A DNA stretch of 64,000 bases, from assembly GCA_903836465.1 (NCBI GenBank), contig CAILRB010000017.1, forward strand, positions 1 through 64,000, given 5' to 3'. Source of the DNA: an uncultured Chlorobiaceae bacterium (GTDB lineage: Bacteria > Bacteroidota > Chlorobiia > Chlorobiales > Chlorobiaceae). Position numbers and translations under genes: made by a program. Positions 38,443-48,666 of this stretch are shown here, piece after piece. The notes beneath the pieces are model-generated. The model was not told where the DNA came from. It was given only the letters and a program-made list of their open reading frames with translations, and made no database searches. Position 1 is the first letter of the stretch; each line of letters begins with the position of its first letter.

Positions 38443-38825
38443 GCAGTATTCTTTTTCTGTTTGTTTTTCTTTTGATACCCTAGAATCTCAACAATCACAT
38501 AGATACAGTAAAAAGCAAAAAATGAGAACACAAAATCATTGGTAACAGCCAGATGCCTGAGAAGAACAACCGCAATAAGCACCATCATCAAAAGCAACCG
38601 AACCATAAGTCCGCCGAACACAACCTTGGTGAAAACGACTGACTCCTTATCAAGAGCATACTCAAAAAGCAGATACCCTGCAACAGTATTGGTTACAACC
38701 ATTATCCATGCAAGAAACACTGAATATCGGTCAGTAGCACCCGGATCAAGAGCAATAAAAATTATCGCCCATAAAATGACGGATAAGATACATAACTTAA
38801 TAAGAAATTCAAACAAAGGCTTCAT
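38439..38825 (-). CDS. Four-helix membrane protein in the ATP synthase operon (AtpI position)
   Basis: The protein (128 residues from the ATG at 38825) is a small membrane protein with four hydrophobic helices, beginning [20 protein letters not shown] and ending in a Lys-rich tail [10 protein letters not shown]. Its place between the AtpZ-like gene and atpB is the usual place of atpI, which helps c-ring assembly. Sequence similarity to AtpI cannot be judged by eye. Longer starts overlap the upstream gene. It overlaps atpB by 4 bp. Confidence 0.6.
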   Translation of the reverse strand: MKPLFEFLIKLCILSVILWAIIFIALDPGATDRYSVFLAWIMVVTNTVAGYLLFEYALDKESVVFTKVVFGGLMVRLLLMMVLIAVVLLRHLAVTNDFVFSFFAFYCIYVIVEILGYQKKNKQKKNTA

Positions 38826-38874
38826 AAGATCTGTTTCTTTCTTGATAAACAAATGTAATAACCAAAAATATGCC

Positions 38875-39123
38875 CTAATTTTTTTTGTTTGCCTGCCGAA
38901 CAACCTTCATAAGCACCAACGCCATACCAAACATGCCGAGCACAACTCCAGCCAGAAGCAGCAATGGTGACGTGCCAAACTTGCCGTCAGCCCAATACCC
39001 AGCCAACACAAAAAAAGCGAAGCTTACCGCTATCTGCAGACCAATACCCATGTAATCGGACATCGCCCGAACAGAGCGCCCGAACTGATCCGGAAAGCTC
39101 TCTTCATCAGAATTTGTTTTCAA
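38875..39123 (-). CDS. AtpZ/AtpI-like F0F1 ATPase accessory protein
   Basis: The 82-residue protein has a polar N-terminus and two membrane helices: YMGIGLQIAVSFAFFVLAGYWADGKFG (24-50) and LLLLAGVVLGMFGMALVLM (54-72). The phrase YWADGKFGTSPLLLLAGVVLG is the AtpZ (F1F0-ATPase gene 1) hallmark. AtpZ-type proteins are thought to support ATP synthase assembly or ion supply. It is the first gene of the F0 operon. Confidence 0.82.
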   Translation of the reverse strand: MKTNSDEESFPDQFGRSVRAMSDYMGIGLQIAVSFAFFVLAGYWADGKFGTSPLLLLAGVVLGMFGMALVLMKVVRQANKKN

Positions 39124-39356
39124 TGAGCATCCTTTTTTATTATCAGACCTTCACCTGCATTCGACTAAAAAAGAAGATAACCAGGGCCACCGTGATTTCC
39201 GTGTCATGAGTCCGAAGATAACACTACTTCCAGAAATAATGAATCCATTTACCGGAAATTCTCTTGCCGATAGATAACGAGATTGAAAAAAATCATATTA
39301 TTTCATTACAGCCCCGTCTGGCAACGACAAATACGAAAAATTTCAGCACGCACAGT

Positions 39357-40118
39357 ATGGCACCGGAATATATCGTACCAAACTGCTTTCGCCAGCACCC
39401 TGGGCTCATCGCCCTGCAAAGCACAAGAAAAGGAGGGGTAAGCTGCGGGGAGTATTCCTCCCTGAACCTCGGAGGCAATACCGGGGATAGCCCTGAACTG
39501 GTTGATGAAAACACCCGGCGACTGTGTGCTTCGGCAGGCATTAAACCCGAACAATTGGTACGCTCTGATCAGGTACACGGCACAGAGATACTCTCTGCAG
39601 AAAAACCGGGGAAATACCAGGGTTATGACTCTCTTATGACCGACAAAAAAAACCTCTTCCTGTGCATCTTTACCGCAGACTGCTATCCAGTGCTGCTCTA
39701 TGACCCGCAGCATCATGCTTCAGGCGCAATTCATGCTGGCTGGAAAGGTACTGCCGGGCAGATTGTTGTTAAAACTGTTGCTGCCATGACAAGCCGCTTT
39801 CAATCGATACCGGCAGAGTGTTTTGCCTATATAGGAACAGGAATTTCGGCTAACGTCTATGAAGTTGACAAGGAGATTGCAAATGGGTTTCCTCCCGATA
39901 CCAGTACCCGCTCCCCTTTCGCGCCTGATGAAGAAAAATACCTGCTGGATCTTGGTATGGTCAACTACCAGCAACTGCTCGCCTCAGGAATACCTGCATC
40001 AAATATTGAGATGTCTCCGTTCTGCTCATACCGTAACAGTAACCTTTTCTTTTCCTACCGGCGCGATCAGGGAAAAACCGGACGTATGGTCTCCCTGATC
40101 GGTGTCAGGCCTCGATGA
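39357..40118 (+). CDS. pgeF: Multicopper polyphenol oxidase / purine nucleoside phosphorylase family (PgeF, YfiH)
   Basis: The product (253 residues from this start) belongs to the DUF152 laccase-domain family. Its members have been described as peptidoglycan-editing factors and as purine nucleoside phosphorylases or deaminases. Conserved parts are STRKGGVSCGEYSSLNLG, DQVHGTEI, TADCYPVLLYD with the zinc Cys, and IHAGWKGTAG with the zinc His. The ATG at 39357 gives a start that lines up with E. coli YfiH; the frame remains open back to 39264. No ribosome site is clear. Confidence 0.85.
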   Translation: MAPEYIVPNCFRQHPGLIALQSTRKGGVSCGEYSSLNLGGNTGDSPELVDENTRRLCASAGIKPEQLVRSDQVHGTEILSAEKPGKYQGYDSLMTDKKNLFLCIFTADCYPVLLYDPQHHASGAIHAGWKGTAGQIVVKTVAAMTSRFQSIPAECFAYIGTGISANVYEVDKEIANGFPPDTSTRSPFAPDEEKYLLDLGMVNYQQLLASGIPASNIEMSPFCSYRNSNLFFSYRRDQGKTGRMVSLIGVRPR

Positions 40119-40124
40119 GGCCTG

Positions 40125-41417
40125 TTACATAAAGCTCTTGCCGTAAGAACCGTAGAGTGCATGAGCCTGACGGCATATTTCTTCCCTGAAATCGGGATGC
40201 GCGATACTTGCAAGGGCTTCCGCCCTCTGCCTGAGATTTTTGCCATGCAGGTTAACAATACCATACTCGGTAACCACATACTGCACATGAGCCCTGGTGG
40301 TGACGACACCGGCACCCGGCTTAAGCTGTGGAACAATCCTCGACAAACCGTTTTTCGTGGTTGACGGCAATGCAATGATAGGCTTCCCGCCCTTTGAAAG
40401 GGCAGCCCCCCTTATAAAATCCATCTGACCGCCAACACCGGAAAAATATTTCTGACCAATCGAGTCGGCACATACCTGACCGGACATGTCAATTTCAAGA
40501 GCACTGTTAATAGCAGTAACCCGTGGATTTTTGCGAATCTCCCGTGTATCATTGACATAATCGGAAGGAAGCATTTCTACAAGAGGATTATCGTCAACAA
40601 AATCATAGAGACGCCTGGTTCCAACAAGAAAGCTTGCAACGATAATCTCCCGGTGACTCCTTTTTTTGCTGCCGTTGATGACCCCTTTTTCCACCAGCTC
40701 AACCACTCCATCAGAAAACATTTCGGAATGAATACCCAGATCCCGGTGACCGGTAAGAGCCGCAAGGGTTGCGTCAGGAATTGCGCCAATACCCAACTGA
40801 AGCGTGGCGCCATCCTCGACAATGGAGGCAATATGACGACCTATTCCAATCTCAATATCACTCAGGACGTGAAGGGGAGTTTCAGGCAGAGGGTCGTCCA
40901 CGTCAACCATTGCGTGAATCTTGCTGGTATGAAGCATCCCTTCCCCGTGGGTACGGGGCATGTTTGGATTCACCTGGGCGATAACCACCTTCGCAGCATG
41001 CACTGCCGCCAGGGTGGCATCTACCGACACTCCAAGAGAACAGTATCCGTGGCGATCAGGAGGAGAGACATGGACCAGAGCAACGTCGAGCGGAAGAATC
41101 CCGTTATAAAAAAGCGAAGGAACATCGCTGAGAAACACCGGGATTGCATCACCATCACCGCCCTGAACCGACTTGCGAACATTTTTACCAACAAACAAGG
41201 CATTCAACCTGAAGCTCTCGCGATATTCCGGCCTGGCATAAGGAGCGTCTCCCTCCGTATGAAGGCTGACAATTTCAACATTTTTCAACTGGTCAGCCCG
41301 AGCAACCATAGCTTCAATCAACCGTTGCGGCGTTGCGGCCGCTGTATGCAAAAATACCCTGTCTCCCGACTTGATTCTTGCTACCGCATGTTCTGCGGAA
41401 AGCGTCTTATAGCTCAT
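40125..41417 (-). CDS. Acetyl-CoA hydrolase / 4-hydroxybutyrate CoA-transferase family protein
   Basis: The 430-residue protein belongs to class I CoA-transferases of the Cat1/AbfT type, which move CoA between acyl-CoAs and acids such as acetate through a glutamyl-CoA intermediate. It has VHVSPPDRHGYCSLG (116-130), GIGAIPDA (209-216), IHSEMFSDGV (E232 is the likely catalytic Glu) and GVGGQMDFIRGA. The true acyl pair is unknown. It starts only 9 bp after the ftsZ stop on the same strand, so it can be read as the last gene of the division cluster. Confidence 0.87.
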   Translation of the reverse strand: MSYKTLSAEHAVARIKSGDRVFLHTAAATPQRLIEAMVARADQLKNVEIVSLHTEGDAPYARPEYRESFRLNALFVGKNVRKSVQGGDGDAIPVFLSDVPSLFYNGILPLDVALVHVSPPDRHGYCSLGVSVDATLAAVHAAKVVIAQVNPNMPRTHGEGMLHTSKIHAMVDVDDPLPETPLHVLSDIEIGIGRHIASIVEDGATLQLGIGAIPDATLAALTGHRDLGIHSEMFSDGVVELVEKGVINGSKKRSHREIIVASFLVGTRRLYDFVDDNPLVEMLPSDYVNDTREIRKNPRVTAINSALEIDMSGQVCADSIGQKYFSGVGGQMDFIRGAALSKGGKPIIALPSTTKNGLSRIVPQLKPGAGVVTTRAHVQYVVTEYGIVNLHGKNLRQRAEALASIAHPDFREEICRQAHALYGSYGKSFM

Positions 41418-41426
41418 AAACCCCTT

Positions 41427-42719
41427 TTAATTTCCGTTGTTTTTCCGGCGAAGATATGCCGGTGTATCTGATAAACCTTTCTGAATTTTGTCTTCATGCT
41501 CTGCTCTCTCTCCTGACAGCGACGGATTGTGATCAACATCCTGACCGGGATTTTTCCGCACGCCAACCTCATGAGGATCATGAATTGATAACTGTCTTCT
41601 GATATAAGCAGGTATCCGCAAATCCTCCTCCTTCCGTTCAGGAGCAAGAGAGGCGGTCTGTCGAACGGATGCGTGAATTTGCCCAGGCCTCATGCCCGGT
41701 ACCTGGGCAACAGGATGGCGTACTGCCGAAGCCTTTCCGTCGTCACGATCCTTTCTCTTGAAACCAGTAACAATAACAGTGACCCTTATCTCTCCTGAAA
41801 CCTGGGGCTCATCGACATAGCCATTGATAATCTTGGCATCACTGCCGACCTGTTCTTCAATATAGTTCATGGCATCCGACATGTCCCGCATGGTAACCTC
41901 TCCGGTAATGTTGACCAGCACCCCTTTGGCTCCCTTTATCGACACTCCTTCAAGAAGAGGACTGTTAATTGCATCCGATGAGGCCTTCATTGCCCGACGC
42001 TCACCCGCAGCAGCCGCAGAACCCATAACCGCATCGCCAGCTCCGGACATAATGCTCCGGACATCGGCAAAATCAACATTAACATGGCCGTGACGGGTAA
42101 TAATGTCAGCAATGCCTTTTGCCGCCCTGTAGAGAACATCGTTCGCCATGTTGAATGCCTCCGTGGCGCTGACTCCCTCTTCAGCAATACTCAGAATCTT
42201 TTCGTTTTCGACAAGAATAAGAGTATCGATATATTTTCTCAGTTCGGCGATACCTCCATCAGCAATCTTCGATTTTACCTGGCCTTCAAAGTTGAAGGGC
42301 CTGGTCACCACACCAATGGTAAGAATCCCCATATTTCTTGCAATGGAGGCAATAACCGGTGCAGCACCCGTACCGGTGCCTTTACCCATACCTGCTGCAA
42401 TAAAAACAAGATCGGCGCCTCGAAGCTGAGCCGCAATAATTTCCTTGTCATCCTCGGCCGCCTGACGACCTTTTGCAGGATCTGCTCCGGCACCCAATCC
42501 GCTCGTTGCCTTCTTGCCAATCTGCACTCTGAGAGGCGCCTTCGAGTTCAGAAGCGCCTGACGATCGGTATTAAACACAATATATTCAACACCACTTATT
42601 TTACGGTCAATCATATTGTTAACCGCATTGCCGCCGCAACCACCAACGCCAACAATCTTTATAGTAACCCCTTTGCCCTGGTCGCTGTCAAACAGGCCCG
42701 GGTCCAGCTCAAATGCCAT
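41427..42719 (-). CDS. ftsZ: Cell division protein FtsZ
   Basis: FtsZ is the tubulin-like GTPase that forms the division ring. The 430-residue protein has [13 protein letters not shown] (25-37), the GTP-binding signature [12 protein letters not shown] (110-121), FNFEGQ, and the C-terminal linker with a terminal peptide [10 protein letters not shown] and a second DTPAYLRRK. The signature is usually GGGTGTG; here Lys113 replaces the second Gly. The two PAYxRR peptides at the end resemble the FtsA/SepF-binding tail and a duplicate of it. Upstream is ftsA. Confidence 0.95.
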   Translation of the reverse strand: MAFELDPGLFDSDQGKGVTIKIVGVGGCGGNAVNNMIDRKISGVEYIVFNTDRQALLNSKAPLRVQIGKKATSGLGAGADPAKGRQAAEDDKEIIAAQLRGADLVFIAAGMGKGTGTGAAPVIASIARNMGILTIGVVTRPFNFEGQVKSKIADGGIAELRKYIDTLILVENEKILSIAEEGVSATEAFNMANDVLYRAAKGIADIITRHGHVNVDFADVRSIMSGAGDAVMGSAAAAGERRAMKASSDAINSPLLEGVSIKGAKGVLVNITGEVTMRDMSDAMNYIEEQVGSDAKIINGYVDEPQVSGEIRVTVIVTGFKRKDRDDGKASAVRHPVAQVPGMRPGQIHASVRQTASLAPERKEEDLRIPAYIRRQLSIHDPHEVGVRKNPGQDVDHNPSLSGERAEHEDKIQKGLSDTPAYLRRKNNGN

Positions 42720-42761
42720 TGCTCATTCCTCCCCTTTAAAACGCTCTTGTTAGCTCGCTCA

Positions 42762-44063
42762 TCACAGATTATCCCAAAATTTCTTCATCCTGTCAACAAT
42801 TTTTTTCCCTGCAGGACTTTGCTCCTGCACCACAGGTTCTTCCTGGATGCCTTCAGGCGCCTCAGTTGGCAGAACCTCTGCGGTCGAAGCAAAACTGTGA
42901 TTTACTGAGAGGTTATTCTGAAATGCATGGGCAACAAGACCCATCACGGTTGCATACATAGGATTGTTGACGGAACCCTTGATCCCTCCAGATACCCCTT
43001 CCGGATAGCCGATTCGAATATCAAGTCCGAGAACATCCCGGGCAAGCTCTTCGGCTCCCGGCAGAAGCGAACCGCCGCCCGTTATAATTGCGCCTGCATT
43101 GAGGTATTCGTAATAGCCAGACCGCTTGACCGAGTCCCGCACCAGCTCCAGAATCTCCATCATTCTGGCTTCAATAATCATCGTCAGGGAGCTCTTCGGA
43201 ACGGATTTTTGCGGTCTGCCTTCGATACCTTCAATAAGCAGCTCCTCATCCTCACCACTGAGCTTGCTGTATGCACAACCATGCTTTATTTTCAAATCTT
43301 CAGCAACCTCGTATAGCGCCTTCACTCCATGCGCAATATCATGAGTAACATCATTGGCCGCAACCTTGATGACCTCTGAATAACGGATTGCTCCGTCAAT
43401 ATAGATGGCGACCTCGGTAGTTCCGCCGCCGATGTCAATAACAACAACACCACTTTTTTTCTCGCGTTCTTTCATGACGGCCATGCCGGAAGCTACGGGC
43501 TCAAAGGTAACGGCACTGATTTCAAGACCAGCCTTCTCGACACACTGCCTGATATTACGGATCTTTGTTCTCAAACCGACAACAATATAGGCACTGCCTC
43601 TCATGGTGGTTCCCGCCATACCTATCGGGTCCAGGAGCCCATCCTGATCATCAACAATGAATTCCTGGGGAATGACATGAATAATTTCATGATCGATATC
43701 AAGATACCGGATATTCGTCTTGGCTTTTTCAAGAAACCGTTTCACATCAGACTCATTGACAATCCCTGTCTGATTGATGCTTATTTCCGAATTACTGTGA
43801 ATACAATGAACATGGGCGCCGGATATTCCGACATTGACTCCATGGATCCGGATAGAAGACTCTCTTTCAGCATCAGCAACGGCTGCCCGGATAGATGCTA
43901 CCGTCTTATTTATATTAACCACTGTTGCCCGTTGAAGACCATCGGAATTTGAACGTCCCTTGCCAAGCACGTTGAGTTTTCCTATTTCATCTTTTTCAGC
44001 AACAACGACACACACCTTGGTTGTTCCAATATCAAGACCTACTGCAATATTGCTTTTCAGCAT
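42762..44063 (-). CDS. ftsA: Cell division protein FtsA
   Basis: FtsA is the actin-like ATPase that anchors FtsZ to the membrane. The 433-residue protein has the phosphate-1 motif VGLDIGTTKVCVVVAE (8-23), the phosphate-2 motif VVIDIGGGTTEVAIY, the adenosine motif AIITGGGSLLPG, and a C-terminal amphipathic helix KKIVDRMKKFWDNL. It lies 21 bp after ftsQ and 42 bp before ftsZ. Confidence 0.95.
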   Translation of the reverse strand: MLKSNIAVGLDIGTTKVCVVVAEKDEIGKLNVLGKGRSNSDGLQRATVVNINKTVASIRAAVADAERESSIRIHGVNVGISGAHVHCIHSNSEISINQTGIVNESDVKRFLEKAKTNIRYLDIDHEIIHVIPQEFIVDDQDGLLDPIGMAGTTMRGSAYIVVGLRTKIRNIRQCVEKAGLEISAVTFEPVASGMAVMKEREKKSGVVVIDIGGGTTEVAIYIDGAIRYSEVIKVAANDVTHDIAHGVKALYEVAEDLKIKHGCAYSKLSGEDEELLIEGIEGRPQKSVPKSSLTMIIEARMMEILELVRDSVKRSGYYEYLNAGAIITGGGSLLPGAEELARDVLGLDIRIGYPEGVSGGIKGSVNNPMYATVMGLVAHAFQNNLSVNHSFASTAEVLPTEAPEGIQEEPVVQEQSPAGKKIVDRMKKFWDNL

Positions 44064-44084
44064 CGTTCTATACTTGCATAATTT

Positions 44085-44948
44085 TCATTGAGAAATATCC
44101 TGTGGCACCTGTGGAGATACAATATCCGTGGTAAAAATCCTGTCCCTGAACCTCAGATCCACAGTGTCATAACATCCAAAACCTTTTTTTGAAATGACCT
44201 TTTGCCAGAATATCTCAAATTTTTTCAACTTTTCCTTGAAGTTACCTTCATTACCCACAATAAAACGGGTCGGAGCCTGAACGGCAATGTACCATGTCAT
44301 ATTGTTGCCTGCAAGATGAAGTTCGCGGATAAGGATGCTTGCATACTCCGTCTCTGAAAGAGCCTCAAGAAAGTTCAGGATCAAGACAACATCATGCCTG
44401 TCCAGTTGCTGCAAGCCATTCCCGGCAGTTTTCAGATGGCTTATTCCGGCAATTTCAAGCAATTTCGGGAAACGCTCTGCAACCACGGGCTTCCAGGGAA
44501 GAAGAAATCCTTCACGATCAAGAACCGTCATGCGTCCGTCAATAACGGTTAAGGCAACCGGTTCCCGCTCTATAACCCTGACACGGACGATCCCGTTCAG
44601 CTCCTTGCTGATCACGGCGTCTCTGAGATAGGGAATAACCATAATCCTCTGTTTCAACTCTTCTATATCAAGCTCCTGGAGGTTTCTGCCTTTAAAAACC
44701 ATGATGCGTGATAAAAGCTCCCGGTCAGCAATAATCGAGATACCATCAACAACAAAATCCCGGACAACGACCTCTTTTTTCCAGTGCGAGGCAACAGAGA
44801 CTAACCCCGCAAGAACGGCAAACACTATCAGCAAAATAAATAACGACACAAACCCGTTGCCCCCCGCAGAAGGAGGGGCAACATCGCGCGGGATTTCCTC
44901 ACCATCCGGCAGAGCGCCAGGAAATTCATGGTATTCGGAATCAGACAT
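44085..44948 (-). CDS. ftsQ: Cell division protein FtsQ
   Basis: The protein (287 residues from this start) has a proline-rich cytoplasmic head, one membrane helix (about 34-52, [19 protein letters not shown]), then a POTRA domain ([20 protein letters not shown] and following) and an FtsQ beta domain. It scaffolds FtsL and FtsB in the divisome. The start at 44948 overlaps the murC stop by 8 bp; the much longer open frame upstream runs through murC in another frame and is not coding. Confidence 0.88.
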   Translation of the reverse strand: MSDSEYHEFPGALPDGEEIPRDVAPPSAGGNGFVSLFILLIVFAVLAGLVSVASHWKKEVVVRDFVVDGISIIADRELLSRIMVFKGRNLQELDIEELKQRIMVIPYLRDAVISKELNGIVRVRVIEREPVALTVIDGRMTVLDREGFLLPWKPVVAERFPKLLEIAGISHLKTAGNGLQQLDRHDVVLILNFLEALSETEYASILIRELHLAGNNMTWYIAVQAPTRFIVGNEGNFKEKLKKFEIFWQKVISKKGFGCYDTVDLRFRDRIFTTDIVSPQVPQDISQ

Positions 44949-46350
44949 AACTGATCGATCCTGACTGACGGCAGAATTCGGCAACTCTCGAAGCCAGTTG
45001 GGTAATATCCCCGGCACCCATGAAAAGAAGCATGTTTCCGTTGACTGAATAGCCCTGGAGTGCGGTAAAAAGCGCCTCCATGTCGGCAATAAACTCAACA
45101 TGCCTACCACCTGCCTTGCGGACAGCAGCAGCAACCAGGTCACCATTGACTCCCGGATAGTCAACGGCCTTTTCACGGGCAGGATAGACATCAGCAACAT
45201 AAACAACATCGGCCCGTGAAAGCGCCCAGCCATACTCATCAGCAAATTCCCTGGTGCGGGAAAAGAGATGAGGCTGAAAAACCGCGACTACTCTGGAATC
45301 AAGCCATCCACTTTTAGCGGCCTTGACGGTAGCCTTGACTTCAGAAGGGTGGTGAGCGTAATCGTCCACAACCATAAGCCCTGCACCATTATCGTACTTC
45401 ACCTGAAACCTTCTTCTCATACCGCTGTACCGGCCAAGCCCGGCTATCAGCCGTTCAGGCATTATCCCCAGTTCAAGACCCGCCGAAAAAGCGGCCAGAG
45501 CATTGAGCACATTGTGTCTGCCCGGCACATTGATGCAAACATCAGGGTACTCTCGACCATAAGCCTGAATAGTAAAGCTGGTATGATTTTTTGCAAAAAC
45601 AATGTCTGATGCCATGACATTTGCTGACTCCTCAATACCGAACGTGGTATAGAGACGATTGAGAGATGGAATAATCTTCCTAATCTCCGGCCAGTCAACA
45701 CAACAGATCACCCTTCCATAAAAAGGCACCTTGTTGGCAAAAGCAATAAAAGCCTGCTTCAGTTCATCAAGTGTCCCGTAAGTGTCCATATGCTCAGACT
45801 CAAGGCTGTTGACAATGGCAATGGTCGGGGTAAGCTTCAGAAAAGCACGATCATATTCATCGGCCTCGATAACCATGAATTTTCCCTCACCAACAACCGT
45901 ACTCCCTTTCAGATAGTCCGATATACCACCAATCATGACGGTCGGCGATTCACCTGATTCGATAAGCATGGTGGCAATCATGGCTGTCGTCGTTGTCTTT
46001 CCATGAGTGCCGGAAATACATATTCCATACTTATAGCGCATCAGCTCGCCAAGCATCTCATCCCGTTTGATGACAGGAATGCCTGCCTTCTCAGCCGCAA
46101 GAATCTCTATATTTTCTTCAGGCCTGATGGCCGAGGAGTAAACAACAACATCACACGAAACCACCTGTTCGGCCCGATGTCCCTTATAAATTATTGCCCC
46201 ATGCTCGGCAAGTTTGTCGGTCACCTCGCCTGACGAAAGATCAGAACCGGAAACACCGAAGCCCGACTTCAGGAGCAGTTCAGCGATAGCACTCATCCCC
46301 GCGCCACCTATTCCTACAATATGAACGCTTTTTGTTGTTCCCAATTCCAT
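44941..46350 (-). CDS. murC: UDP-N-acetylmuramate--L-alanine ligase
   Basis: MurC adds L-alanine, the first stem residue, to UDP-MurNAc. The 469-residue Mur ligase has the N-terminal [18 protein letters not shown], the P-loop [22 protein letters not shown] and [10 protein letters not shown], the last being typical of MurC. It follows murG by 22 bp. murB, which often sits after murC, is absent; ftsQ follows directly. Confidence 0.96.
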   Translation of the reverse strand: MELGTTKSVHIVGIGGAGMSAIAELLLKSGFGVSGSDLSSGEVTDKLAEHGAIIYKGHRAEQVVSCDVVVYSSAIRPEENIEILAAEKAGIPVIKRDEMLGELMRYKYGICISGTHGKTTTTAMIATMLIESGESPTVMIGGISDYLKGSTVVGEGKFMVIEADEYDRAFLKLTPTIAIVNSLESEHMDTYGTLDELKQAFIAFANKVPFYGRVICCVDWPEIRKIIPSLNRLYTTFGIEESANVMASDIVFAKNHTSFTIQAYGREYPDVCINVPGRHNVLNALAAFSAGLELGIMPERLIAGLGRYSGMRRRFQVKYDNGAGLMVVDDYAHHPSEVKATVKAAKSGWLDSRVVAVFQPHLFSRTREFADEYGWALSRADVVYVADVYPAREKAVDYPGVNGDLVAAAVRKAGGRHVEFIADMEALFTALQGYSVNGNMLLFMGAGDITQLASRVAEFCRQSGSISYV

Positions 46351-46372
46351 GATGAGTCCTCTTCGTTAATGT

Positions 46373-47464
46373 TTATTCTGCAAGAGTGATGATTCGCCGG
46401 GCAAGTTGACGGGATGCATCGGGATGTGCCAGTTTTCGTGTTGCAGCGCCCATATTTTTCAGCCTTTCTGCATCATGCAGCAACTCAAGAATGGTGGCTG
46501 ACGAGACCTCCTCTCCGAGACGGTCATCGTCAACAACTATGGCTGCCCCATTGTCCACAAGTGCCCGTGCATTATGGCGCTGATGGTCACCTGTGGCATA
46601 AGGATAGGGGATGAGAACCGAAGGCTTGCCAAGATTGGTCAGCTCGGCAAGAGATGAAGCGCCTGCACGGCAAAGAACAAGATCTGCAGCACTGTATGCC
46701 GCACCCATATCTTCAATGTAAGGTGCAATCCAGAGATACGGGGAGGGCGACACCAGCTCCTTGAGACGTCCAAAATCAAGCGCTCCGGTTTGCCAGACAA
46801 GATTGGCAGAAGCAGTAATCTCACCAAGCCGCAGAAGTACGGCGTTGTTTATCGAACGAGCTCCCCGGCTGCCGCCAAAAACAAGGAGAGTAGGGCGTGC
46901 TTCGTGCAAACCAAAACGGCTTCTTGCAACAGCTGGCTCCAGCAGCTCAAAAGAGCGGGCTGGATTGCCGGAAACAAAGATTCGCTGCGTTTTTGGGAGA
47001 AACCTGCGAGCTTCCTCAAAAGAGAGATGCACTTCACTGGCAAGCGCTGCAAGCAGTTTTGTCGTTACTCCGGGAAAAGCATTCTGTTCCTGAATAAGTG
47101 TTTTTTTCCCCATGAGCTGCGCCGCAAAAAGAAGAGGCGCGCTGACAAATCCACCGGTCCCGACAACAACATCGGGGGCCTGCCGCCGGACAAGAGAAAC
47201 CGCCAGGCCCAGAGCCCCGGCAAAATCAGCAAGCACACCGATATTCGCTATCAGATTGGCCAGAGAACGCCCTCTTTTCAAACCTCTGACCGGAATAAGG
47301 TGCAGCCGGAAGCCAAGTCTTGGCACTTCTGTAGCCTCTATACCTGCGGTTGTGCCGGCAAATGAAATTTCAACCCCAGGAACCAGTTTCCCGAGTTCTG
47401 CTGCCATAGCAATGGCGGGATATAAATGGCCGCCGGTTCCCCCGCCCGCAAAAAGTACTTTCAC
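46373..47464 (-). CDS. murG: Undecaprenyl-PP-MurNAc-pentapeptide GlcNAc transferase
   Basis: MurG converts lipid I to lipid II on the inner face of the membrane. The 363-residue GT28 glycosyltransferase has [16 protein letters not shown] (6-21), [24 protein letters not shown] and [15 protein letters not shown], all family signatures. It overlaps ftsW by 4 bp. Confidence 0.96.
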   Translation of the reverse strand: MKVLFAGGGTGGHLYPAIAMAAELGKLVPGVEISFAGTTAGIEATEVPRLGFRLHLIPVRGLKRGRSLANLIANIGVLADFAGALGLAVSLVRRQAPDVVVGTGGFVSAPLLFAAQLMGKKTLIQEQNAFPGVTTKLLAALASEVHLSFEEARRFLPKTQRIFVSGNPARSFELLEPAVARSRFGLHEARPTLLVFGGSRGARSINNAVLLRLGEITASANLVWQTGALDFGRLKELVSPSPYLWIAPYIEDMGAAYSAADLVLCRAGASSLAELTNLGKPSVLIPYPYATGDHQRHNARALVDNGAAIVVDDDRLGEEVSSATILELLHDAERLKNMGAATRKLAHPDASRQLARRIITLAE

Positions 47465-48666
47465 AGGTTTTTGCCTCCTGTAACCTCAAAGAGAACACCC
47501 TTTTCCATCACATTTTTTTTATGTCGCGATATACTCATAAGAATACCGACCCCAAGAGAGTTAAACAGGAGAGCGGTCCCTCCATAACTGATAAAAGGCA
47601 ACGCAACACCAGTGGTTGGCAAGAGATGACAGGCAACAGCAATATTAACAAAAGCAAAAAGAGTAATCGCGATAGTAATTCCGCTTGCTACATATTTACC
47701 AAAATTATCGGGAGCATGCTTGGCGATGATAAGACCACAGACAAAAAATCCTGCAAACAGCGCAATGACAGCAACCGCGCCGATAAAGCCGTACTCCTCG
47801 CCGATAATGACAAAGACAAAATCGTTATAGGAGAGTGGCAGATAGAGTTCCCGTTGCTTGCTGGCTCCGATACCGAGGCCAAAGAGTCCGCCGTTGCCAA
47901 GACCGATCAATGCCTGTACAACCTGATAGCTCAACCCTTTTTCATCTCCACTCGTAAAGGAGAGCAGACGGGCAACACGATATGGCGCAGCAATAGCAAA
48001 AACCGCAGCTATAGGTATAAGCAGCGATGCCGTCGCCAGAAGATGGCGAATATTCACGCCACCAATAAACATAAGGGTAAACCCTATCACAGCAATAAGT
48101 GACGCCGTACTGAAGTTCGGTTCAAGAGCCACAAGGGCAACGACAATCATCAGAAGGGTAAGGAGGGGATAATAGGTGTTATTGAGATCCTTTATATAGG
48201 CCTGTTTTTCACTGATTAGCCTCGAGAAATGAAAGATAATGGCATACTTCGCAAAGTCGGATACCTGGAATTTGAGAGGTCCATAGCCTATCCAGCGTGC
48301 CGCCCCTGAAATAAGACCAACAGCTTTCATGGCAAGAAGAAGGGTAAGGAGAACAATACCGGAAAAAAGAATAATCTTGCTGGTCTTCCAGAACACATGA
48401 TAGTCAATCATTGCCACCAGCACAATGGTACCTGTTCCAAGGACTGCAAAGGTAAGCTGACGCCACAGGAAATACTCGGAGTTCGAATACTTCGTTACCG
48501 CCCATCCTGCTCCGCTGCTGTAGACAATGACAATCCCTATGCATATAAGAAGGGAGACAATAAGCATCAGCAATTTTCCGGCAATAACCTCTCCACGTGA
48601 AGAGGGTGAAAGCGCTTCCTGGGGAGGGCTCTCTTCAACAGAAGAAAGAGTGTCGGTATTCATCAT
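47461..48666 (-). CDS. ftsW: Peptidoglycan polymerase FtsW
   Basis: FtsW is the SEDS-family glycan polymerase of the septum. The protein (401 residues from this start) has about ten membrane helices and the SEDS signatures [44 protein letters not shown] and [18 protein letters not shown]. The ATG at 48666 overlaps the murD stop as ATGATGA; an in-frame ATG at 48687 is possible. It acts with FtsI, encoded further upstream. Confidence 0.93.
   Translation of the reverse strand: MMNTDTLSSVEESPPQEALSPSSRGEVIAGKLLMLIVSLLICIGIVIVYSSGAGWAVTKYSNSEYFLWRQLTFAVLGTGTIVLVAMIDYHVFWKTSKIILFSGIVLLTLLLAMKAVGLISGAARWIGYGPLKFQVSDFAKYAIIFHFSRLISEKQAYIKDLNNTYYPLLTLLMIVVALVALEPNFSTASLIAVIGFTLMFIGGVNIRHLLATASLLIPIAAVFAIAAPYRVARLLSFTSGDEKGLSYQVVQALIGLGNGGLFGLGIGASKQRELYLPLSYNDFVFVIIGEEYGFIGAVAVIALFAGFFVCGLIIAKHAPDNFGKYVASGITIAITLFAFVNIAVACHLLPTTGVALPFISYGGTALLFNSLGVGILMSISRHKKNVMEKGVLFEVTGGKNL

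Noticed and set aside
44949-45245. N-terminal extension of ftsQ by 99 codons
   Set aside because: The extension runs through murC in another frame, is rich in Leu and Arg as shadow frames are, and is not needed for a normal FtsQ.
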